From: Alphaproteobacteria bacterium
GTDB lineage: Bacteria; Pseudomonadota; Alphaproteobacteria; Rhizobiales; Hyphomicrobiaceae
Assembly (NCBI GenBank): GCA_022600335.1
Contig: JAHZKN010000305.1
Span: forward strand, 1-7,779
DNA length: 7,779 bases
Direction: 5' to 3'
A program made the position numbers and the translations under genes. The notes under the pieces are model-generated. The model was not told the DNA's origin, made no database searches, and worked only from the letters and a program-made list of their open reading frames with translations. This document shows positions 1 to 6,645 of this stretch, in pieces; positions within the stretch are counted from its first letter, which is position 1; every line of letters starts with the position of its first letter.

Positions 1-1
1 A

Positions 2-1972
2 CTATCGCCGGCTTGAGCGTCGACGAGCATACTTGTTCAACACGCGCCGGGCTTTTGCCACAACGGCATCCGCAATCGCGGCTTGGCCTTCTGCATTTGG
101 ATGGAATGCACCTGAATAGGTTGACGCCAACAGCACTTGAAACCATGACAAGCGATTTAAGCTCAATGCTTTGCGCAACACGGTTCCTGTGGCGTGAAAG
201 TGTGCTGTGAGATAGGCATCGTTGGGCGTCCGGAACCAACGCTGTCGAGAAGCATAGGCACGATAGTCAGCCGGATTATAAGGCAACCAGCGCCCATCAA
301 CTTTGCGCGGCAAGCGAAGATCATCGACCTGCGCATAGGGGCCCTGATTGACACCTGCGCAAATACCACGGCCGACAAAGGCGCGGCGGTGTACATCGGC
401 GAAGCTCCAATGGTGGGCGCGCGCACTTTTTTTCATGATTTGATGAAGCTTGTCTGCCAGTAACGTTGAGGTTAGAGCGCGTTTTTCAGACAAAGCGAAT
501 GCGCGCATGACGTCCATACCCGCCGTACCCGATGGACACACTTTGAGGTTTTCACCGAGCAACGCAATAGGGGGGTATGCTGTCAGGATAATGCGATCGC
601 TCTCATTCCACGGCACATGCAAAATGGAATGGAAGGCCCGGTTGAGCGCCTTCAATCTGTCGTCAACGGCACTGAGCAGTGTTTGCGTTTGGTTTTTTTC
701 ATGCAGTTGCCCAAACCAGCCGCCGAGCTTTTTAAGAAGCGACTGATCGGCAAGGACGGCATTGGCAACAAGGCGTGCAAATCCAATGTCGTTGCCCCCG
801 GCCGACACTAAAAGAAGATCAATTTTACGGGCCTTTTTGCGATTGCATTTGCGCAGCACCAATCCACCTTGCAGTTCTTTGATGATACCGCGCATGTGAT
901 AGGCTTCGGGCAGATCCACTTCTGGTGCGCGGCTTTCCCCACATTGAGCCACAGATATCGCAGAAATCTGCGACAACTGTGGTGGATTGGGCACCCATTC
1001 ATTGCCTTTGTAGCGCAGAAACAAACCAAATGTGACCTGAGCACCGGAACAACTCAGACCAACAAACGTTACTGCACGATGCGGATCTTCCAACGAAAGC
1101 TGTAGCGCTGCCCGCAATTGGTGTGAATAGAGGGATCTATGGCACGCGTGATCATTCCAGCGTGCGTTTTGCGCATTGAACTTCGCATCACCGATGACCT
1201 TCCAATTGCCGTCTCGTGCGGGATAGCCTGACAGATCAAACTTGCCTTCAAGTTTGCCATAGCCCTGTGCACGTTTTTGCGAAAAGCGAACGGGTACATC
1301 CGGATTTCCTTCACCTGACGCAAAACTATCGCCCATCGCGGCTACAAGTACATCGTGGACTACCAGTGTTTCAGCGGCAACGACGCGACCACCCATCTCG
1401 ACACGCACATGCAAGCCTTTGGGATACGGCACCTCAAACCGCATCGGGCCACCGCATGGACCGGTGATCGTTTTTGTCCGTGCACGGTGGCGCAACGGAG
1501 AAGATGTAATCCATGCACAGCCAGCATCTGGCTCAGCAACACCCTCTAGCGTCGCGAGGACAGCGTGCGATTTTGGGTTGATATAGTCACCCTTTTTGCA
1601 GCGATGGCGGTTTCTGGCTGCATCCCAGCAGGTCTTCTCAAACATCGCTGCAGCCCAACCAGCTTGGCTGCCTGCATTCAAAATGCGCTCAGCAGACAAC
1701 ACAGGGCTCGAGCGTTCAGATGCATGTAAATCTTCAAAGACTTCGCGGTGCACATCCGTGTCATGAGGGTCTTTGAAAAACCGAAACGGATTTTCGAGCC
1801 GCCAAAGAAGCCTTATGTCTTGCGGCTGCTCGCCTGACTGGCGGTCACTTGGCTGAGAAATTTGAGGCACACCATCTTGTGCTGAAAGCGTACAGATTTG
1901 CAGCAGCACTGACAACAGGATGGCAATCGCTGCGCCCGAATATAGAATGAGTTTTCTTATGACAAGGAACAT
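2..1972 (-). CDS. Exported SGNH/GDSL-family hydrolase with long N-terminal region
   Basis: Complete 656-aa protein, stop TAG at 2-4. The ATG at 1972 is chosen because it begins a clear signal peptide: basic residues at 6-7, a hydrophobic stretch over about residues 8-30, and a likely cleavage near LSA-QDG (29-34). In-frame starts at 2035 and 2092 lie inside the upstream gene and lack a ribosome-binding site. Residues 50-210 form an N-terminal region I cannot assign, opening with WRLENPFRFF. The hydrolase signature follows: GDSFASGEG (214-222, nucleophile Ser216), GLSCSGAQ (305-312), GGNDIGF (392-398, Asn394) and FHPNAEGQ (623-630, His624). These are SGNH blocks I, II, III and V, which make it an esterase or lipase-like enzyme of the periplasm or outside; the substrate is unknown. 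The usual Asp three residues before the catalytic His is Gly621. The mature chain has ten cysteines, suggesting disulfides. It starts 32 bp after the synthase-like gene, so co-transcription is plausible. Family call is firm; specificity is not. Confidence 0.88.
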   Translation of the reverse strand: MFLVIRKLILYSGAAIAILLSVLLQICTLSAQDGVPQISQPSDRQSGEQPQDIRLLWRLENPFRFFKDPHDTDVHREVFEDLHASERSSPVLSAERILNAGSQAGWAAAMFEKTCWDAARNRHRCKKGDYINPKSHAVLATLEGVAEPDAGCAWITSSPLRHRARTKTITGPCGGPMRFEVPYPKGLHVRVEMGGRVVAAETLVVHDVLVAAMGDSFASGEGNPDVPVRFSQKRAQGYGKLEGKFDLSGYPARDGNWKVIGDAKFNAQNARWNDHACHRSLYSHQLRAALQLSLEDPHRAVTFVGLSCSGAQVTFGLFLRYKGNEWVPNPPQLSQISAISVAQCGESRAPEVDLPEAYHMRGIIKELQGGLVLRKCNRKKARKIDLLLVSAGGNDIGFARLVANAVLADQSLLKKLGGWFGQLHEKNQTQTLLSAVDDRLKALNRAFHSILHVPWNESDRIILTAYPPIALLGENLKVCPSGTAGMDVMRAFALSEKRALTSTLLADKLHQIMKKSARAHHWSFADVHRRAFVGRGICAGVNQGPYAQVDDLRLPRKVDGRWLPYNPADYRAYASRQRWFRTPNDAYLTAHFHATGTVLRKALSLNRLSWFQVLLASTYSGAFHPNAEGQAAIADAVVAKARRVLNKYARRRSSRR

Positions 1973-2004
1973 TGCATCGGCACCGCTTGAGTGAAAATCC
2001 ACAT

Positions 2005-2892
2005 CTACAGTCGCTTTCTGGTTGCTGCCCACCATAAGCGAACAAATCGGGTCATTGGCGTCTTGGGGGATGCAGTTTGCATGGGGTCCCAAGAGCGCTT
2101 GTGCAAAGCCTGAAAATACGGCTCGACAAGGGCCAATGGCAGGGCAACCTGGGTCATTTTTGGGGACAAACGCGCCTGCGCCCCGCGATACGCCGCCAGG
2201 TAGTCCTTGGCACGATCCGCCAATGCCGCAATCGCGTTTCTAATGAGATGATCAAATTCTTCCAACGGAACTTGGTCGAGTATTTTACAAGCAACAACTG
2301 ACAGCGGCACAGGGCAACGTCCCAACGATAGATGTCGTGGCAGCCGTTGCGCGACCTCAGCTATGGCAATAGCGCGACCTGCAGCCTGCAGCGCATTCTT
2401 TGCATCTTCATCGACCGTCAGGCCGAGCAGTTCTGAGCCAACCTCTAATTGGCGCGTTGCAATGCCGTCCAAATAGCCTTCAAACGCTCGTTCATCAGTA
2501 AACGCTTCTGAAGAAAGTTCAGCGCCACGCGCATCGATGAGCGCGTCAAACGCTGTCTCCGATTTTCGATTTCGAACCAAAAACTGGACCACTTGGTTTG
2601 CTAACGGACTGCCAAAATTAATTGGTTCATTTAGCTCTACCGCGCGCGCCGCCAGAACAACGTCACGCCACCATTGCAGGCGAATTTCCCCCATCATGGG
2701 TTCGCGCACGAGAAATGGTATTCGAGCAAGTTCGCCATGAAACGCGGCAAGCAGAAAAAACTCAGGCCGCAACGACGCCGGCTTTATCAGCAGCGCCTGG
2801 ACATACCGATCATAGGCATGATCGCGTGCAACGTTAGCAAGCTGCCGCACGCCGTCGGTGACTTCTGCAGTGCTGCCAGTATCTGTCGCCAT
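2005..2892 (-). CDS. Squalene/phytoene synthase-family protein, NDUFAF6-like, catalytic residues lost
   Basis: 295-aa protein of the squalene/phytoene synthase fold with no signal peptide. The start ATG at 2892 is 9 bp after the stop of the preceding gene, which implies tight coupling. The region YDRYVQALLIKPASLR (27-42), AAFHGELARIP (49-59) and RLQWWRD (71-77) matches the family N-terminus. The first Asp-rich motif (DxxxD), which binds the Mg-diphosphate of prenyl substrates, is replaced: by my alignment its Asp positions are Ala56 and Phe60. The second is also gone, with Arg183 and His187 where aspartates would sit before GRCPVP (191-196). The pattern resembles human NDUFAF6, a mitochondrial complex I assembly factor of the same fold, as I remember its sequence. 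I therefore infer a non-enzymatic role in respiratory complex I assembly rather than carotenoid or hopanoid synthesis. Many automatic annotations would call it phytoene synthase. A changed prenyl-transfer activity cannot be excluded. Confidence 0.87.
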   Translation of the reverse strand: MATDTGSTAEVTDGVRQLANVARDHAYDRYVQALLIKPASLRPEFFLLAAFHGELARIPFLVREPMMGEIRLQWWRDVVLAARAVELNEPINFGSPLANQVVQFLVRNRKSETAFDALIDARGAELSSEAFTDERAFEGYLDGIATRQLEVGSELLGLTVDEDAKNALQAAGRAIAIAEVAQRLPRHLSLGRCPVPLSVVACKILDQVPLEEFDHLIRNAIAALADRAKDYLAAYRGAQARLSPKMTQVALPLALVEPYFQALHKRSWDPMQTASPKTPMTRFVRLWWAATRKRL

Positions 2893-2901
2893 CCCGAGAT
2901 C

Positions 2902-3279
2902 TTACGGGATTTGCAACAGCGCTGCAGCAACCGCCCGCTGTTCAGCGAGCAAAACGTTGTGTGTGCGGCACGCTGCACCAGTGTCCATGGGCTCCGCGGC
3001 AATACCTTTATCCTTCAACGCCTCAAGCAACGGCGCTGGTAGCGGTTTGAGCGTCTCGCCGACACCAAATAGGACAAAAGGTATTATATCCCGCTGCCCA
3101 ATAAGTGATGCCAGATCCTCAACCGTAACATCATCAAGGTTTGTGGGTCGCCAGCCGTAAAGACCTGATGGCAGGCTGAGTAATGATCCTGCATGGCGCA
3201 TGCCCGCAAAGCGAAAACCGCCATCCCCATAGGCCTCGATTGGCACTTGTTGCGGTAGATGCGGATCGTCAACTGCCAT
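2902..3279 (-). CDS. Mth938/DUF498-domain protein, NDUFAF3-like
   Basis: 125-aa soluble protein. The ATG at 3279 is chosen over an upstream in-frame start at 3363 because it has a perfect GGAGG six bases upstream, while the upstream start would overlap the end of secF by 43 bp. The whole chain corresponds to one Mth938-like (DUF498) domain: IEAYGDGGFRFAG (14-26), the conserved GSLLSLPSGLYGW (31-43), IIPFVLFGVGE (65-75) and an RTHNVLLAEQRAVAAALL stretch (105-122). The family is the bacterial counterpart of NDUFAF3, a mitochondrial complex I assembly factor; no enzymatic reaction is established for it. It lies 41 bp after secF and 9 bp before the NDUFAF6-like gene, so both assembly-factor homologues would come from the same transcript as the Sec genes. 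Family assignment is strong; the role in this bacterium is inferred from the mitochondrial relatives. Confidence 0.87.
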   Translation of the reverse strand: MAVDDPHLPQQVPIEAYGDGGFRFAGMRHAGSLLSLPSGLYGWRPTNLDDVTVEDLASLIGQRDIIPFVLFGVGETLKPLPAPLLEALKDKGIAAEPMDTGAACRTHNVLLAEQRAVAAALLQIP

Positions 3280-3285
3280 CAACGG

Positions 3286-3290
3286 CCTCC
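3286..3290 (-). promoter_or_regulatory. Ribosome-binding site of the Mth938-like gene
   Basis: A perfect GGAGG on the minus strand lies 6 nt before the ATG at 3279. It decides the start, giving a 125-aa protein rather than a 153-aa form overlapping secF. Confidence 0.75.
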
Positions 3291-3320
3291 GCTCGCAGCA
3301 CCGTGCAGCCCCCGCACCCT

Positions 3321-4259
3321 TTAGGCGCGCGCCGAAATGCTCTTCGCATCCGCCGTGGTCCAATTGCGATCAATGCCAATCCACATCAAGAATGGTGAGG
3401 CAACAAAAATCGACGACCAGGTTCCGATAGCGACACCAAACAACATTGCAAACGAAAAGCCGCGTATGACTTCAGTGCCAAAGACAAACAAGGCGAGGAT
3501 TGCGAGTGCTGTCGTGACACCTGTCAGAATGGTGCGTGACAAGGTCTGATTGATCGACAAATTCATCAGCTCGTCTAACGCCATTTTTTTATACCTGCGT
3601 AGGTTTTCGCGTATGCGGTCAAACACGACCACGGTATCGTTGATAGAGTAACCGGCAAGCGTCAACAGTGCAGCCACCTCCGTCAATCCGAACTCAAGCC
3701 CCAAAAAGCTGAACACGCCCAACGTAATCAACAGGTCATGCACAAGAGCAAGAATAGCAGCCACACCAAATTGCCACTCAAAGCGAAACCAGATGTAAAT
3801 GAGAATTCCTAGAATGGCAGATAGACAAGCGTAGATGCCGGCCTGTTTCAGTTCGCTCGAAACAGCTCCTCCAACCACTTCGACGCGGCGAATCTCAACA
3901 TTATCGCCCAGAGCCTGTTTGACTTTCTCTGACGCGGCTTGCTGTGCTTCTTCGCCACCTGGTTGTTGCTCAACGCGGATCAACGCCTCGTCTTCAGAGC
4001 CAAAACTCTGAATTTGAACATCGCCGAGACCGAGCGCACCGATACTCTTGCGCAACCCTGCAATGTCAACAGGACCCGACGCACTGTGCACTTCAAAGAG
4101 CGAACCTCCCTTGAAGTCGATACCAAAATTCAGGCCTTTGGTTGCGAGCAAGCCAATGGCAAGAGCGACGGCTACAATCGAGGCCAACACAAAGCCTTTG
4201 CGCACCTTCATGATTTCGAAGATGGTCTTGTGTGGCCAAAAATCGACGCCTTTAAACAT
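3321..4259 (-). CDS. secF: Protein translocase subunit SecF
   Basis: 312-aa integral membrane protein, complete, a usual length for SecF. With SecD it forms the proton-driven accessory complex of SecYEG that helps pull exported proteins through and release them on the periplasmic side. The N-terminus has the family pattern VDFWPHKT (5-12), a first membrane segment at about 22-40, then LNFGIDFKGG (43-52). A periplasmic domain follows (about 55-135). Five further membrane segments span about 140-295, with the charged and polar residues of the family: ALVHDLLITLG (171-181, Asp175), GYSINDTVVVFDRIREN (203-219, Asp208 and Asp214) and LSRTILTG (240-247). The ATG at 4259 is preceded by AAGGA at a spacing of 9 nt. 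It lies 36 bp downstream of secD. SecD and SecF are separate here, not fused as in some bacteria. Nothing is missing. Confidence 0.97.
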   Translation of the reverse strand: MFKGVDFWPHKTIFEIMKVRKGFVLASIVAVALAIGLLATKGLNFGIDFKGGSLFEVHSASGPVDIAGLRKSIGALGLGDVQIQSFGSEDEALIRVEQQPGGEEAQQAASEKVKQALGDNVEIRRVEVVGGAVSSELKQAGIYACLSAILGILIYIWFRFEWQFGVAAILALVHDLLITLGVFSFLGLEFGLTEVAALLTLAGYSINDTVVVFDRIRENLRRYKKMALDELMNLSINQTLSRTILTGVTTALAILALFVFGTEVIRGFSFAMLFGVAIGTWSSIFVASPFLMWIGIDRNWTTADAKSISARA

Positions 4260-4268
4260 GCTGTCGGT

Positions 4269-4273
4269 TCCTT
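4269..4273 (-). promoter_or_regulatory. Ribosome-binding site of secF
   Basis: AAGGA on the minus strand lies 9 nt before the secF ATG and supports that start. The 36-bp secD-secF gap has no visible hairpin, so co-transcription is likely. Confidence 0.6.
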
Positions 4274-4295
4274 ATCCCTTGTTCCTGCGATCTGC

Positions 4296-5912
4296 TTATA
4301 GCGGTGCCGCAATCCGTTTTGATTTCTGACGAGACACCCAAATCGATGCCAACAGACGGGTCACTGTGAAGGCAGTAAAGACGGTGGCAAAAATTCCAAG
4401 CGACAAGGTCACCGCAAATCCACGCACTGGACCAGCACCAAGCCAGAACATGACAATAGCCGCAATCAGCGTAGTCAAATTGGAATCGAGGATGGTGCCA
4501 AAGGCTTTAGAAAAACCGCCATCAATCGCTGATATCGGCGTCTTACCATTGCGCAATTCTTCTCGAATGCGCTCAAATATCAACACATTGGCATCCACCG
4601 CCATACCTACTGTCAACACCAGACCGGCGATGCCAGGCAGTGTCAATGTCGATCCGATCGTCGACATCACTGCAACAATCAATATGAGGTTGATGAGAAC
4701 CGCCACCATGGCAAAAATGCCGAACAAGCCATAAGCAAAGATCATGAATGCCGTCACCGCCGTCAATCCGATGACGCCTGCGATGCGACCGGCAGCAACC
4801 GAGTCTGAACCAAGACTTGGTCCAACTGTTCGCTCTTCGACGATGGTCAACTTTGTCGGCAACGCGCCTGAGCGCAACTGAATGGCCAGATTGTTGGTGC
4901 TATCAACGGTAAAATTGCCGGAGATCTGACCCGAGCCACCGAGGATAGGTTCGCGGATCACAGGCGCCGAAAGCACTTTGTCATCCAAGACAATTGCGAA
5001 CGGAGCACCGACATTGTCCTGTGTGAACTTTCCAAACTTGCGGGCACCCGATTGGTTGAAACGAAATGAAATGATCGGTTCATTGGTACGCGAATCAAAT
5101 CCGGGTTGCGCATCGACAAGGTCTTCGCCTTGCACAATGGGACGCTCTAGCAAAAGGATGTCAACGCCTTCCTCTTCATCAGCATACTCATAGAGTTTAT
5201 AGCCTAACGGAACACGCGTCTGGCGCGCCTCCTCAGCTGTGATGCGTGAATGAACCGCGTGAAACGTCAGCTTGGCGGTTTGCCCGATCAGTTCTTTGAG
5301 TTTGGTTGTATTGTCATAGCCCGGCACCTGAACCAGGATGCGATCACGCCCTTGGCGGACAATGTTTGGTTCTGTCGTACCAACAGCGTCCACCCTGCGA
5401 CGAACGGTTTCAATTGATGCGCCTGCGGCTTGCGATACGCGCTCATCAAATCCACCTTCTGTTGGCCGCACGTAGATGAGGTCCGGTGAATCACCTTCGA
5501 CAACTTCGATGTCATCGGTGCTTGAGCCCAATAGAATATTGCCAATGGGTTGCACCAATTTTTTCAGCTGCGTGACTGCGTTGTCTCTGTCCTCTGGCTT
5601 GACGAGCCGAATTTGAACGCCTTTTTCGGTCGCGCCAATCGCCTTGAAACCAATTTTTGCGTCGCGTAGCTGTTTTCGCGAGTCTTCCCGGATGGTCCCC
5701 TGCCAATCCTTTCGCAAATCATTGGCATCCATGGCCAGCAGCAGGTGCGCACCACCGCTTAGATCCAGCCCAAGGCTCAATTGATTCTTTGGCACAAAAT
5801 CTGGCCAAGCTTTGAGCTGCTCTTCAGTAAAAAAGTTGGGCAGAGCGGTAAGGATACCCGTCAAACATATCAGCGCAATGGCAATGATCTTCCAACGTGT
5901 GAATTGCAACAT
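4296..5912 (-). CDS. secD: Protein translocase subunit SecD
   Basis: 538-aa integral membrane protein, complete. It is shorter than E. coli SecD (615 aa), as is usual in alphaproteobacteria. It works with SecF and YajC at the SecYEG channel, using the proton gradient for the late stage of export. Visible in order: a first membrane segment (about 8-26); LGLDLSGGAHLLL (47-59), the SecD signature; the large periplasmic region with the P1 domain (about 60-365), including RRRVDAVGTTEPNI (171-184) and the P1-base FAIVLDDKVLSAP (305-317); and five membrane segments between about 375 and 525. GMAVDANVLIFERIREEL (436-453) carries Asp440, equivalent to the E. coli Asp needed for proton-coupled function. 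The ATG at 5912 fits the family N-terminus, although an in-frame GTG at 5966 would add 18 residues. Neither start has a strong ribosome-binding site. The yajC stop is 107 bp upstream. Confidence 0.97.
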   Translation of the reverse strand: MLQFTRWKIIAIALICLTGILTALPNFFTEEQLKAWPDFVPKNQLSLGLDLSGGAHLLLAMDANDLRKDWQGTIREDSRKQLRDAKIGFKAIGATEKGVQIRLVKPEDRDNAVTQLKKLVQPIGNILLGSSTDDIEVVEGDSPDLIYVRPTEGGFDERVSQAAGASIETVRRRVDAVGTTEPNIVRQGRDRILVQVPGYDNTTKLKELIGQTAKLTFHAVHSRITAEEARQTRVPLGYKLYEYADEEEGVDILLLERPIVQGEDLVDAQPGFDSRTNEPIISFRFNQSGARKFGKFTQDNVGAPFAIVLDDKVLSAPVIREPILGGSGQISGNFTVDSTNNLAIQLRSGALPTKLTIVEERTVGPSLGSDSVAAGRIAGVIGLTAVTAFMIFAYGLFGIFAMVAVLINLILIVAVMSTIGSTLTLPGIAGLVLTVGMAVDANVLIFERIREELRNGKTPISAIDGGFSKAFGTILDSNLTTLIAAIVMFWLGAGPVRGFAVTLSLGIFATVFTAFTVTRLLASIWVSRQKSKRIAAPL

Positions 5913-6019
5913 GGAAACAGCGTCTTTCTTGGTCTTCCCAGCGCTACTCCTCGGACTAAAGAGCACACACTGATTGGAAATTGATTCAATCGCAAAGCGT
6001 GAACGTTGCTCTGCTGATG
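5913..6019 (-). other. yajC-secD spacer with a short palindrome
   Basis: This 107-bp spacer is the longest gap inside the leftward operon. It holds an 11-base palindrome, ATTGA-T-TCAAT (5980-5990), enclosed in a weak GATTG/CAATC inverted repeat (5972-5991). There is no U-tract to make a terminator and no convincing promoter. It also carries the 54-bp in-frame extension of secD back to the GTG at 5966. No function can be assigned. Confidence 0.3.
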
Positions 6020-6349
6020 TTAGTCTTTCACGGGTTCATTTTTTGAGCGGATGTCCAAAAGTGTTGAACGCAGGATTCTCACCTTGAGGCTGTCAGCCAG
6101 CTCAACTTCAATTTCGTCAGAATTGTCTAGCGCTTTGGTGACGCGGCCAATCATGCCGCCGGATGTGACGACTGTGTCGCCACGGCGAACTTTTGCCACC
6201 ATCTCGCGATGCTCTTTAGCGCGCTGCTGCTGCGGGCGGATAAGGAGAAAATAGAAGATCACCACCATCAACAGCATGGGGATCAGAAAGCCACCGAGCG
6301 CATCACCGCCGCCAGCGCCGCCTTGTGCATATGCAGGCAAAATAAACAT
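6020..6349 (-). CDS. yajC: Preprotein translocase subunit YajC
   Basis: 109-aa single-pass inner-membrane protein that associates with SecD and SecF in the holotranslocon; it is accessory and often dispensable. It has a short N-terminus (MFILPAYAQG), a glycine-rich stretch (10-20), one membrane segment (about 19-37) and the family signature FYFLLIRPQQQRAKEH (32-47). A small cytoplasmic domain follows, with RRGDTVVTSGGMIGRV (55-70), ending at a TAA at 6020-6022. The ATG at 6349 is preferred because MFI.PA.AQ is the usual alphaproteobacterial start. A TTG one codon upstream (6352) has a slightly better spacing to the GGAGG. It is the first gene of the leftward set and is followed by secD, the usual order. 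A candidate promoter lies about 80 nt upstream. Confidence 0.95.
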   Translation of the reverse strand: MFILPAYAQGGAGGGDALGGFLIPMLLMVVIFYFLLIRPQQQRAKEHREMVAKVRRGDTVVTSGGMIGRVTKALDNSDEIEVELADSLKVRILRSTLLDIRSKNEPVKD

Positions 6350-6360
6350 CAACCCCGAAA

Positions 6361-6365
6361 CCTCC
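6361..6365 (-). promoter_or_regulatory. Ribosome-binding site of yajC
   Basis: GGAGG on the minus strand lies 11 nt before the ATG at 6349 and 8 nt before a TTG at 6352. The spacing alone favours the TTG; codon preference and family similarity favour the ATG. Confidence 0.6.
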
Positions 6366-6436
6366 AGCCATCATCCAGGCCGAGACAGACGCTGAGATCA
6401 GCGTCAGCCCACTAGCCACCTCATGAAGTTGCACGG

Positions 6437-6464
6437 AATATAGAGGTGCCGCGCCACTTTGCAA
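6437..6464 (-). promoter_or_regulatory. Candidate sigma70-type promoter for yajC-secDF
   Basis: On the minus strand TTGCAA (6459-6464) is followed after 16 nt by TATATT (6437-6442), which overlaps the alphaproteobacterial -10 form CTATAT. Transcription would begin near 6430 and give a leader of about 80 nt before yajC. It is the best match I found in the divergent gap. It rests on sequence resemblance only. Confidence 0.45.
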
Positions 6465-6475
6465 CCTTCCCAGCC

Positions 6476-6576
6476 GCGGCTCTTAGCCCGCTTTTGGCTA
6501 GCCGCCGTGCCACTGTGAGCGCTAAAAGAGCGCCAGGGCCAACACGGCCCTATCCGGGGATCAAGAAAGAACTTTC
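6476..6576. repeat. Cluster of small inverted repeats in the yajC/ATPase divergent gap
   Basis: Four hairpin-capable elements lie in about 100 bp between the yajC promoter candidate and the ATPase start. The first (6476-6505) is imperfect, TTAGCC pairing with GGCTA plus GCGG/CCGC with bulges. The second is perfect, GCGCT-AAAAG-AGCGC (6519-6533). The third is perfect, AGGGCC-AACAC-GGCCCT (6535-6551). The fourth is GAAAG-AA-CTTTC (6565-6576), whose loop is too short to fold fully. The second and third are separated by one base. There is no U-run after them on either strand, so they are not an ordinary terminator. They could be a structured leader of the ATPase mRNA, a small RNA, or chance. I see no other gene in the 6350-6645 gap. 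Confidence 0.35.
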
Positions 6577-6645
6577 CGCCCGTTGTCACGAACACGCTCA
6601 CGCACCGCGCTGCACCCAACTGAAAGTCTCGCTCCGAAAGCCCGC

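Noticed and set aside
869..1105. Plus-strand open frames opposite the SGNH hydrolase gene
   Set aside because: They are antisense shadows of a well-supported coding frame with recognisable catalytic motifs and have no features of their own.
1891..1893. Possible lipoprotein cysteine in the SGNH hydrolase signal peptide (Cys27)
   Set aside because: The residues before it (LQI) do not fit a lipobox, which needs Gly, Ala or Ser just before the Cys. An ordinary signal peptidase I site after LSA fits better.
1973..2092. N-terminal extension of the SGNH hydrolase
   Set aside because: It overlaps the end of the upstream gene, has no ribosome-binding site, and would place the signal peptide 20-40 residues inside the protein.
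2902..3363. Longer 153-aa form of the Mth938-like protein
   Set aside because: The extra 28 residues overlap the 3' end of secF, do not resemble the family, and lack the GGAGG that precedes the ATG at 3279.
6583..6645. N-terminal extension of the DUF815 protein from a TTG
   Set aside because: The extra 21 residues (basic and Ser/Thr rich) do not look like the family start, which matches the ATG at 6646.
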